Source: Apostichopus japonicus (Eukaryota; Echinodermata; Holothuroidea; Aspidochirotida; Stichopodidae). Taken from it: a stretch of 64,000 nt of DNA. The first letter of the stretch is position 1; every line of letters starts with the position of its first letter. The notes beneath the pieces were generated by a model. That model did no database searches. It saw only the letters and a program-made list of their open reading frames with translations, and was not told the origin of the DNA. Made by a program: the position numbers and the translations under genes. The stretch is from assembly GCF_037975245.1 (NCBI RefSeq), contig NC_092572.1, positions 6,899,501 through 6,963,500 on the forward strand, given 5' to 3'. Shown piece by piece: positions 1 to 11,181 of the stretch.

Positions 1-3000
1 TCTTCTAGGGATGACGACAATGATAGGAGGGAGTTTCTTTTTAGAGAGATTGCGTGATGAAGATTTATTGGGAATATATTAAAATCTGTCATTTTATGCC
101 TGCTTGTTCAAATGTAAAGGTGTTTTATGTTTTTCTTCTTTAAGCCTCTTCAAAACTTGGAGGCTTTAAGGTATTCATGAATTCTGTTCAGTGGTAATAT
201 TAATCCATATTGCATTTATGAGGCTGATTTGAAATTTAAGAATGTATGAAATTGACTAATATTCATAGAGTGCATACATGTACTCTATAGCTACAGTGTA
301 CATAATAGGTTTAATACAGGGCCACTTTTATAGGTAGACAAGTAATTGCATGGAACCTGTTGAGTTTTCTTAGTTTAATAAGTAATGGAAAACTGACAGA
401 ATTTCAATTAATAAAGAATATGAAATGTTGGCATCATTGGTTTTAGAACACTTTGTGTATGTACAACTGACAAAGACTATTTGGTTGAATAATATTGTCA
501 GTGACAATTTTTTTTAAATAACTTCAAATTTTTTAAGTTTGATGCTGGGGAATATAACTAAAATGTGTTATTTTTGTATCAGATACCTAAAGGCCATGTG
601 TAAAAGGGACAAATTGCTAGTCAAGTACAAAGATGCATCTAGTAGTTTTTCTACACAGAAACAATAGTTTTTTACCGTAGTCAAGATTCACAGCCTTTAA
701 AACTGCTACACAAAATGTTAACAGTAAATTTGTCCTTGATTCGATATTAAACGATAACTATCATCAATCTGAAATTGATTAAGGAATTATTCACAAAAAG
801 AAAGTATAAAAAAAAAACCTCAACAGCTTCAATTCACAAACTTTGCCAAGCATTGTAGTAAATGCATGAAAATGTGTTTTATCATATGATGTTTTCTGCT
901 GCTGCATTTCTCCCACTCCCTTCCCTAGAGTTCCATTCTCCCCCTCACCCCACCACCCCCTCCCACCCCCTCATAAAGTTTATGGTTACAGCATGATCTA
1001 CTGTAACATGGACATGCGTAGCATTTAAATAGTATAATACAGTTCATACTGTACAGTGAGTGCATCACATGCGTCGTATTATTACTCTACCCATAGCATA
1101 CTATACACACTACATACATCAGGTAAAGATACCTTCCGGCCATTTCTGATTCATCAATGAAAAGCTGGATAAAAATCCAATTTGAAAATGATGTCACTTC
1201 ACATCACAATATTAAAGAGACACGTTGATGGCGTAATCTTGTTACGATTTCTTCAAAAGAAAACGTGTGTTGTTTGTGGTGGTTAAGAATTGTGTTTGAT
1301 GCCGTAAACAGTCTGGGACAACTTCTTAAGACTAGGGGAAGGCATTGAGCAGCAAACAGCCCATATTCAGTTGTATTATTTATTTGATGTCTGAATTTAG
1401 TTTATATTTTACATTGTAGTACACTTATCTGCTAGTTGCATCTAGTACATTTGTTAGCTTTGTACAGTAGCTGTACAGGTCTACAGTAGGTTAACAGTGG
1501 CAGGGAAGTTATGTTGGGAAGCTGATGTGGTGGGGATATGATGGAAAGGAAAGTAGGGGAGGGATAAGAGAGGTATGGTATGGGGATGGGGAGAGTTTAA
1601 AGGAGAGGAGGGGATGTTCAAGTTAGAATGTTAGTCATGAATAAGTTTGGTTACTTACAATTCACCATCCTGTTGTAGTGAGTTTTGGTGGTTACTAATA
1701 AATGTAGCCAAATCGTGATAGTGCCTTATGAGAACTCTCTTGCCAAAGGATATTAAGTTTTTGTATCAATTAACCTTGAAATAAATGTTATTAAATATAT
1801 ACATCACTTACCTGTCTACTCAGAACTCTTGGTCTGCCGTGCCCATAGCATGAAGAGGTAGCATGAAGAGGTAATCTGTTTAACACTGTGCCCCCCCCCC
1901 CTCTTTGACGGAACCCTCACGGTAAATTACCTTCCTTGTCATACTAACTGCCAAAGGTTTTGAGGAGACAGGTAAGCTTTTTCCTCGCTCGTAAATATCC
2001 AAATTAACCTGTTGAGGTACTACAGGATTTACTGACATTTTTTTCTCACAATTGCTTTTGTCTGCAATCCTTTTAAAGTGGTCCAATGTTGCATTTGCTC
2101 ATTGTCCACATTTAGGCAGTTCAACAAATCTTACTTCGATCTGATGAAAACAAATTGATGGAACTACTGTAGTGTTCATAGTAACACAGATTTCTAGTTT
2201 GTCTTTGCTACGAATGCTCATTAAATGAATAGTTAAGAGGTTGATCTATTCATGAAATACATGAAAAATATAATCTAAGCATCTATCCTCGTAGAAACTT
2301 TCATTCCTTTCCTACATGCAGTTTTGTAGATATGTTCATGTTTGAAGTTTGTACATTTTGTACTCAAAAGTCAGAAAAAATTTTCTCCCCTAAATATTGC
2401 ATAGCTAAAACTGATATTCGAATGAGCAACATGCTACACAAAGGCAAATATGTATAGCCGTTCATTGACACGGCCATGGGGCAATTTTTCAGTATGATAT
2501 GAGACATTCGTTAAAGGCGAAGTTTTTCCCCAGAAGTGGACTTAAAACCAGGAATTGTGAAAAGTAAAAAAGAAATGAAAATTAAAATAGATTTCTGATA
2601 CATTTGAATCGAGAAACAAATACATTCAAGTATGTTGTCTCTCATTAGTCATTGGAATTTACATATGCAATTGGGAAAAAAAAAATGCCAAAGATTGTAT
2701 GACCAAATTGAAGATATATTAAAAAAAAAAAAAAAAAACTCAGCTCCAATATCTGCTTTAAGATTACATATTTGGGAGTTATGAATAACAGGCCAGAGGC
2801 ATACATACATATACACATCAACATTTCATCAATTATAAGCTCTGTCAATATCAAACACAAACTGATGGATAATTTTGCTCAAAGGCTCATCTTTTAGAGA
2901 AACCGAAGATATAGATCCAATCCATCTCAGATCCTTCCATTTTCTCCCTCATCTTCTTCCTCCCCCTGTTTCTTCTCTTCGGATCTCAGGAGCAGCTAGA

Positions 3001-4878
3001 GGCAGTATCTTGTCTCCTATCGTGTTAATCGACAGAGATGATGCCTAATTTATCCCCCTGCCTCTTCTCCGCTCTCTCTGTGACTCATTTCTCCATTGAC
3101 GGCCGACGTTTAATCATTTTGTTTGCTCGTACCGACACGGAGAACCGTATCGTCCACAGAGTTAGCTTTACATGTGTACACACTACTACTGTACAGTAGG
3201 TGCAGCTAAACGATAAACCATTCCAAGTGATTAATAATGGCCGTATTTGTTTTCTCTTTTCGCTTCAATTACTTCTTTTTCTTCAAACAATTATAAAAAG
3301 TGTAATTTGTGAATCATGAGAGAGTCATTTAAAACAGTGGGAGTTAATAAGAGACATGAGCTGGAAGTGGAAACACATTGAACAAAATATTGTTTATCTT
3401 ACCATTATCATAATAGCCTAGTATCTATAGATGTTTTTTTTTTCTGTATAGCATTGTACAAAAGAAAAAAGACTAAAAACAAACTTACATCAATAAAGGG
3501 GAGTGGAGATCTTGCGGAAGATAATTCAGTGGTCACATTTTTGTGTAGCAGTCTTCATGTTTGTAAAATATTTTCTCACAAAAAAACGCTGAAATTAGTA
3601 TGCCGTTAAAATTGCTGAAATTACTAGATATATACTGGCATTTATACATATAGTGTGGCAGTTTCTTCATGTTAGGTAGAATAAAAGCCTTGACAAAACA
3701 GGTGGATTGATAAATACCTTGTAATACATTTCTAAATTATCAAGAATTAAAAGTTTTGGAGTTACGGTATACATACAGTAATTGTATTGGTGATCAGTTG
3801 GACTACTGTATACCTGGACTATACCTTGGAGTGACAGTGTATGTACATCAGTAACTGTATTGCTATAAGTACTATACTGGTGATCAGTTGGACTATACAT
3901 GGACGAAACCTGTGAGTTACTGTATAAGTAACTGTACCAGTGATCAGTTGGACTATACCTGGACTATGCCTTGGAGTGACAGTATATGTACAGTAACTGT
4001 ATTACTGTATTGGTGATCAGTTGGACTAAACCTGCACTATACCTTGGAGTTACAGTATATGTATATACAATAACTGTATTGGTGAAAAAGTGAATAAATT
4101 ATTCCATGCATGGTATTCAAGTTTTGAATCATTTAAGGGTGATCTTCAATGATCACCTTTATACTACCTTTGAAAAAATTAGTCTTGCTGAATATTGTTT
4201 AAATGATATTTTTTCCTTTTTGTCAGGGTTGGGGAGTGGGGGTGGGGTTAAATTTTCTTTCCATATTTCGTTACGATTCCAGTATCATTGTGAATGATAA
4301 CGGTACATTCATGATTTAGATCAGAGAGTCTGTTAGATGCCTACGTACAGTTCTACTTTACTTTGTACTTGTACAGAAAAAGAGTGAATTCAACTGAGTT
4401 GGCTCTGTCAAGCTTACACTTCACTTCTCAAATATCTTCTGACAAATGTAACTTTGATAACATGAGACGTGAATAAATTGTTCACAGCATGAAACGATGG
4501 GAGAGGTTAGTTGGATGGGTGGAGGATATGTAGGTGACCACATCAGATGAAGACTGGCATAGCTATAGCATTCATCCTACTGTACTGTACAATATGTGGG
4601 TTTTTTGATTGATGATGATGTATATGTAGCAACATCTCAGAGATGTTGAGAAGAGGTTGCATGCATCCAGTATTATATATTTATGTGTGTGTACTGTGTA
4701 TATAGGAATAATGGAAAAACTGTTAAACAACTATGCTACATTTAGAGAAAGGCTGGATCTCGAGTGAGATGCAAAGATTAAATTAAGTAAGTGATTGGAA
4801 GTAAAACAACCAATGTTTGGTTTTTGCAGAGCTTTCGAGCAAAACTAGCTCTTCTTCAGTGCATGATCACCCATATAC
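1..4878. other. Non-coding upstream stretch (intron or intergenic)
   Basis: I see no supportable exon here. The stretch is AT-rich with short homopolymer runs, a C-rich run near 930-970, and a minisatellite at about 3758-4088 listed separately. Open frames are short and do not resemble known proteins. It may contain 5' untranslated exons or promoter sequence of the VANGL gene that starts coding at 10807, because the first coding exon there opens with a strong splice acceptor. That upstream exon cannot be recognised from sequence alone. Confidence 0.5.
3758..4088. repeat. Minisatellite with GTGATCAGTTGGACTA core
   Basis: At least four degenerate units share the core GTGATCAGTTGGACTA, followed by CCTGGACTATACCTTGGAGT and then runs of GTAACTGTAT. 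Units vary in length from about 70 to 110 bases. No coding potential is visible. Confidence 0.75.
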
Positions 4879-4882
4879 ATGT

Positions 4883-7444
4883 GGGCGATTCCATGGTAAC
4901 TCGCATTACACTTTTTCCTGTTTTTTTATAAACAAAGTGCTGTGGCTTGAATATGGGTTAGTGTTACTCCTCAATTTTCTGTGGTGTTATAACCAACATT
5001 CATAGCTACAATATGAAATTTTCAGGAATTATAATTCTGTTCGCCTTAATGTATGGTGCTCTTCCAAATATCGGTAACTCGCATTACGGAAAAAGGACAC
5101 CTGAAAATTTGACACCGGTACAAAATGGCACTGTGATCAAACAAAGAATGATTTCTTCAATTGCATACATGTACAAGATATCTACCCTACTGATGTTGAT
5201 ATATCAGCAGTAGAAAATATGAAACAACTTCAGATGTGGTATGGAGGGGGGAAAGTCTGGTAACTCGCACTACGGTAACTCGCATTACACTTTTTCCAGT
5301 CATGGATTTTCTCTTTATTCATCAAATTCTTTGAAAGAAATATTCTCCAAAGCCTTTTTTGAAACACTTGGAAACTCTTAGAAACTGTAAAACTCTTTCC
5401 AAAACTTTTAACAACATTTTAACAACGATTAGCAAAACGTCCTGACAATTATATCAATAATAATCGAAGCAGATTGAACCAGAAAATTCAACCGAAGAAT
5501 TTTTGATTAACAAGATTGCAATGTACACTCTTGAATTATCAATCCAAATTTCCAATCAAGCTAATCCAAAGTTGTTGACTAACAAGATTGCATGTACACT
5601 CTTGAATTATCAATCCAAATTTCCATCAAGCTAATCCAAGCAAAACTGGTAGCTCTCCTCTTCCATTTTAATGTCTCAAAACATGTACTGAAAGTTAAAC
5701 AGGTTCACAGCTTATAGTGAATTACAAGAAAAGTTTCTTTAGCATGTTGATTAGTGATTGGTCCTTTGAAAATTGGTACTTAAGGTTCTTAGGAAAAGCA
5801 TGAAACTAATAAAACAATCCTTGTTCCTAATTCTATCAGTATAATAACATTATCAACAATAACACATTGATAGATGTTTCATCATGCGGTATGATGGCAT
5901 GATGGTAGGCCATTCTCGGTAACCTTCAATGGATGGTGTTTTGTATCAAATAAGAATTTTGATGCAAACTTGAATTGGCCATGACTATTAGCAATCAAAG
6001 GCGTTCCCAACTTCTTTATCATCTCGTTTTGTAGATAGAAAGTTTTGTCCTCCCTGGGGTTAGGCCATTTCCACTTATCGATTGTTCCTGTGAAATCCGG
6101 TGCACCATGGCCTGCCCTATTTTGTGTAATTTGGGGATTTGAAATGCTTTGGAGTAAAGGTTGATTTTAACATTGTAGTGACATATTCATAGTGGGGAAA
6201 GGGGTTTGCACATCATGATATTTGGGGAACACACATTTGACTTGGTAAACCACACCAATCTATCCCAACTGCCCAAACCTCTGCAACCCTGCCCCCCCCA
6301 GCGGCCCCAATCCTCACCTCTGCAAACTCCCTGTCCGCCCCCTCCCCTCTGCCCACCCCACTAATTCTGAGGTGCCCACACCCTTGGCAGCATCAGTTTT
6401 CAAATCAAGACTAATTTCCATGAAGATGTTAGGCACATTATAATGGTCATGATTTACAATATTTGCCCATCCGAGAACATGCGAGATTACTATGTGATAG
6501 GCTACAGACTATTATATAGCCTAAGCTCTCACAATTTTTCCTAAATATTATATTAAGCAATTAATATTCCAAGATGCTAATGTTAAAATGGAGAAAGAAT
6601 ATGCTAACTTTACTCATTTGATGATGTCACAGTTGAATGCAACTTAGAAGGTTTGTGATTCCACAAAGGTCAGGTGATAAAATCATCAATGTCTGTTGAA
6701 ACTGTCCTAAGGGTCACATGTGATGTAATGGAGGTTGCAGTGCATTCTGGGTACAGGAAGTACCTACTGTGCACACCTTATAGAAGTATATATTGGGCTC
6801 TATTGTTTTGTTGATCAGTAGTACTGCAAGTGTGCTTTGTGAGATAGGAATAATACGTGGTAACTCGCATTACAGCGGTAACTCGCATTACTGGTAACTC
6901 GCATTACAGTTTTCAGTGGCTCTTTATATCTACACACTAGGTACATTTCTAATTCTTTCAACTATTATTATACTCTTTACTTTGACTAGAAGCATAATAT
7001 GAAATGGCAGGAAATTATCAGCTCTAGTGAAGAAAAAAAGTTAAAAACTTGGTCTCTCGGTAACTCACATTACGCTCTCAAATCAGCTCTGTGTTGTTAC
7101 AGCCAAATATGCCTACAAACCAAAAATGTTTGGGGGAATTGTGATTAATATTTTAAGATATCACTAATGGAACTACCAATACATATATTTCAAATTTATT
7201 TAGGGTGCTTTCAAATATGGAAATCTGAGACTTTGAAATATCCATACTATTTCCTCAATATATTCCCTCAAATATCAACATTAGTCATGTATTCACATTT
7301 TTGGGTAGAAGAACATGGTAAAGTTGGAAAAAAAAGTACATAACCCAGACCCTAAATGTGTTTATAGTATATTAGAAGCAAAAAATGGCTACAGAAATGA
7401 TTTTGAAAATTTGGGGTCATGTCCCTGTTTTCACGGAATCGCCC
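4883..7444. mobile_element. Putative non-autonomous DNA transposon, 2.56 kb
   Basis: GGGCGATTCC at 4883-4892 is matched by its exact inverse GGAATCGCCC at 7435-7444. Both ends are flanked by ATGT (4879-4882 and 7445-7448), consistent with a 4-bp target duplication. Inside are eight copies of the 15-mer GGTAACTCGCATTAC, six exact and two with one change, at 4895, 5073, 5259, 5274, 6859, 6877, 6893 and 7059. They cluster toward both ends, as subterminal transposase-binding motifs do in many cut-and-paste elements. No transposase frame is visible, so it would depend on another element. The superfamily is not recognised. A 10-bp inverted repeat with a 4-bp duplication could arise by chance, but the internal motif makes that less likely. 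Confidence 0.5.
5505..5641. repeat. Tandem duplication of about 70 bp
   Basis: Two adjacent near-identical copies contain AACAAGATTGCATGTACACT and TGAATTATCAATCCAAATTT. They differ by small insertions. They lie inside the putative transposon at 4883-7444. Confidence 0.8.
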
Positions 7445-7448
7445 ATGT

Positions 7449-7567
7449 ATATTATCTATCAATCTATATCTATCCATCTACAGTATCTATCTATCTATCT
7501 AGATATATACATATATGTATATATATATATATCTATCTATATATCAATCTAGATCTATCTATCTATA
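7449..7567. repeat. ATCT/TATA microsatellite
   Basis: Interrupted ATCT and TATA repeats begin immediately after the putative transposon's right target duplication. The short open frame across them is a product of the repeat, not a gene. Confidence 0.85.
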
Positions 7568-10500
7568 CAGTATGCAGGAGGAAGGATGATTTAAGTCATG
7601 AGATGAGACGGTGATGAGAGATGTATAGGTAGAGAGATGACAAGTCTTCCTCTGCATGTCAATAACATCAAACGGTCCGTAACGAGACAGGGAATACACA
7701 TAGCTCATTCTTATTTATTTGTGGTGCGGCAGCAGATGGCAGCGAGAGATGCTTCAGTAGAGACGGGCAATCTTCAAAATTAGGAGAAAAGGATATCAAG
7801 GGATTTATTATCAAGTTTAATAAACATAAAATGTAGCGCTGAGATACATGAAAGTCTGTGGGATATAAGGCCTGGCCTAATTAACATGTATGTACTATGC
7901 AGACTGGACACAGATAGTTGATGTTTTATCACATCGTTTTTTAGTTTGGGAGGCTTGTTTTGGTATCATTGGTTTTTTTTTTATATATCAGTGATTTAAA
8001 CCATTGTCCGACTCTCAACACCATACTAGTAGTACCCCTTCCAGGACATGACATTCTGTAGAGGCCATTCTCTACTGTGCATACATGTACGGAATCTTAA
8101 CTTGGTGACATTTTTTGAGTTCTTGTACCAATATCAGAGCTGCCAATGGTCAATGTTTCAGCTTTGGTTGATAAAAATTGAGTAATTTAATATAAGGATA
8201 ACAGACTGTATGAAAAATGTCTGTTTTCTGTGCCATATTTCCCCACTCCCCTCCCTCCCCCACCCCCATGTTGCTTCATACTAAAAGGTTCACATCTTTA
8301 AATAGTTAAAAGTAACTTCCCTACTAATTCACAGTGTGACATAGGGACACTGAAAATAAATAAATTGGACCCTCAAGATACGGCGTAACCTGTTCTACAG
8401 ATCTTCTGAAAGTACTGTATATACGGAGGACTGTACCGTATGCTTCTGTGCACAGTAATTGCAATATATATATGATTGTGGTGTATGTCCATGTGATCCT
8501 TACATTTTTTTCCAGTGACTGGCCTAAAAGTCATAAATAAGTCACATTGTGTGGTTTCGTACTCCATTTGTTATTGAAAATACAAAGAAGTGAATGGTTA
8601 CTACCTTTTAAAGAGATAGATTTAGTTTCCTGACCTTTCTTAATCCTCTTGCTTCTCTTCCTGTTTAGGAAGGGGATTAGTCTCTAATAGGACCAATTAC
8701 CATACAGGAAATGGGGGTGGGGGGTGGGAACCTATGTGAATGGTTAGTATAACCACAAACTGCAGCTTATAACTTTTTTTCCTCATGATTAATTAAGAAA
8801 TCTAATCACTAAGTAATAACCTTGTTTCCTTTTGAAGGGGTGATAAATCAAGGAAGAGTTAAATCCACTGGTCAGCCTAGAGCTGTGACTTTTGCAAAGA
8901 AATGAATTTGTTTTAAAGGTTGCATGTAAGTGAAAACAAAACTGGCATTAAAGAGGGGACAAAAGGAGAAAAAAAAACTTAAAATTAATTTCTAAAACAA
9001 TTAGTTTGTCACATCTAAGGTTTAAACTACTGTACCATACCTCATGGTCATAGAAAAGTATGCTGTAGCTTTGGCTTGTAAAGTCGCATTTAAGGCCATA
9101 AAATATTTTCTGCAATTTTATGCCATTGGCATGTTGTATAGGCAGCACTCTTCTATGTTTCGTTTAGTTTTCAGACCCAAGGATTAGGAAGCCTTACAGT
9201 AGCTTATCTGAGACCCTATCCGTGTTAGATCTTGCACGTACTTTACAGTCGTTATCACACTACAGTTAATCGCTCTCATTGACTTACGCACTAAACTTGT
9301 CACTTTCCAAGGCCGAAAGAGCATAGATAAAAGTTCTCAACTGACATGTCCTACCCACCATATGATAGCTGATGGCTTGGCCTATCATAAAACATTCAAC
9401 TTTTGCCACCATGACCGTTTAGATTTTGAGCTAGAAGAGCTCAAAATTTATCATAGTGCTCCCCAACCCATCTGGGAGCTGTCTCTGCAGAATCTTCTTG
9501 TTTCACCCAAGATTTTCTAAAATAACTTAAATCACCTTCAATCCTCCAGATTTTTAGACCATCAGTAGTTTATTTCGTCCTCTTCAACATCCAAGCATCA
9601 AAAAGAACATTAATGATAACTCAGAAAATCGCAAAATATGTCAATACAGTAGGTCACTTTAGGGCTATTTTCCGACAATTGTTAACCTTTCAGGCGGACA
9701 TGCACTACTCTAATTGTGGTGTGTTACCTTTACTGTACTATAAATACTATACTGTACTGCACTGTTTTGCACTATACATAATATACTGTGTTATACTATT
9801 CTGTACTGTATGAACTGTACTATACTTAACGTACCTACTGTAACTCAGTAGATGTAGAAGTCCAATCTACAGCAAGGTTTCCCCTGGTATCCATGTTGTG
9901 AGGAGGCCACATCTGTTTCTGCACCTCTTCGGACAAAACAGTACCAATATCACCGCCTCACTGTTTCAGAGAAGGAATAATAAATGCAATGATTGCAATC
10001 CAACTGTTTACCTTTTTTTAGAACCCATTCCGTCATCTGACGTTGAAAAATTGGCTGTGAAGAATAAATTATAGCAACAAATAAATGTTCTTCTGCCTAT
10101 TTAACACAGTTTTTATCTAATTTATTGACTCCCACCCTACCCCCCCCCCCCCCATGTATGCTCACGTCCTCAAGTGTCACAAACCATTTACCGCCTCTCA
10201 CAGATGATATCCTGGCCAGTTTACATATATGTCAACTGTGCATGCTAACTATAACAGACTACTTGTAACCGCCAGTCATCACCCACACATTGTTACATTT
10301 GTTGTGAAATTTACTCTCGGGACTGAGAGTGTAGGACACATGACTACGATCCTACAAATCAAATTTCTCACGAAATTTAAAATCTTATTTTAAAAGAAAA
10401 GTCACCTTTTGCCATTGAATAATTATGTCACACTTGTTTATGCATTCAAATATTTGTCCTACAATCTGAAAAATGTAACGGCAAGGTGGCCACCCACTCA

Positions 10501-10718
10501 TCACATTACATTTTGTGACATTTACTTGAAGTAAAAGCATCTAGACGACTCCATGTGATTACGATCTTGTGTTAAGAGACCAATTTCAAGCAAGTTTTAA
10601 GTATCATGTAATCCCTATTTATAGATTTAAATATTTGCCTTGCAATGTGCTATGTAAATCCGCCATTAAACCTTCCATTTCATTTCCTCTCTCTCTGTCT
10701 TCTCCTTTTCAATTCCAG
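7568..10718. other. Non-coding stretch before the VANGL coding exon
   Basis: Nothing supportable as coding. It contains a run of TACTGTAC-like sequence (about 9733-9833) and a C-rich tract near 10138-10154. It is most simply intron or 5' flank of VANGL. Confidence 0.5.
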
Positions 10719-10806
10719 GAGTATATAGCAGTCTCACATAACCGGCATCGTGTCGCACAAACCCGTGGAGGAGCAGTACCAGGCTGACTTGGTCGCCTAC
10801 AAGAAG

Positions 10807-11181
10807 ATGGATCCGGATAATCCAGACACGTCCGACGATGGCGGGTTCCTAGCCGTAGCGGCGACCGCCGCCACCGAGGCGGGAAACCTCAACAACAGTG
10901 CGGCCGCCCCGACAGACAACTCCGGCAACGTGTCCCCGACAAAGTCCTCCTCCTCGCCGAGTAAGACCAGCCGCAGGAACCGGGGCAAGGAGTCGGACGA
11001 AGAGAGTCAAAAGTCCCATCGGAGCAAAAAGGGCCGAAAGAACAGGAATAAGGACCCGGAGACGACAGACTATGACAGCGACAGGAGTAGGCGGAGTCAC
11101 AGAAAGTCACGCAACGACGGAGATAACAAATCGGTCAACTTCTCGTCTGCTGCCCTCACTACAGATTCAGAGAGAGAAGAG
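10807..11181 (+). CDS. VANGL: VANGL coding exon 1
   Basis: Encodes residues 1-125, an acidic start followed by a Ser/Arg/Lys-rich cytoplasmic region containing GDNKSV, like the DKSV/EKSV of vertebrate VANGL. The exon is preceded by a pyrimidine tract and TTCCAG acceptor at 10718. The donor follows EREE as GTTAGA at 11182, phase 0, joining directly to VIEVQ of the next exon. GC content is clearly higher than in the flanks. Confidence 0.88.
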
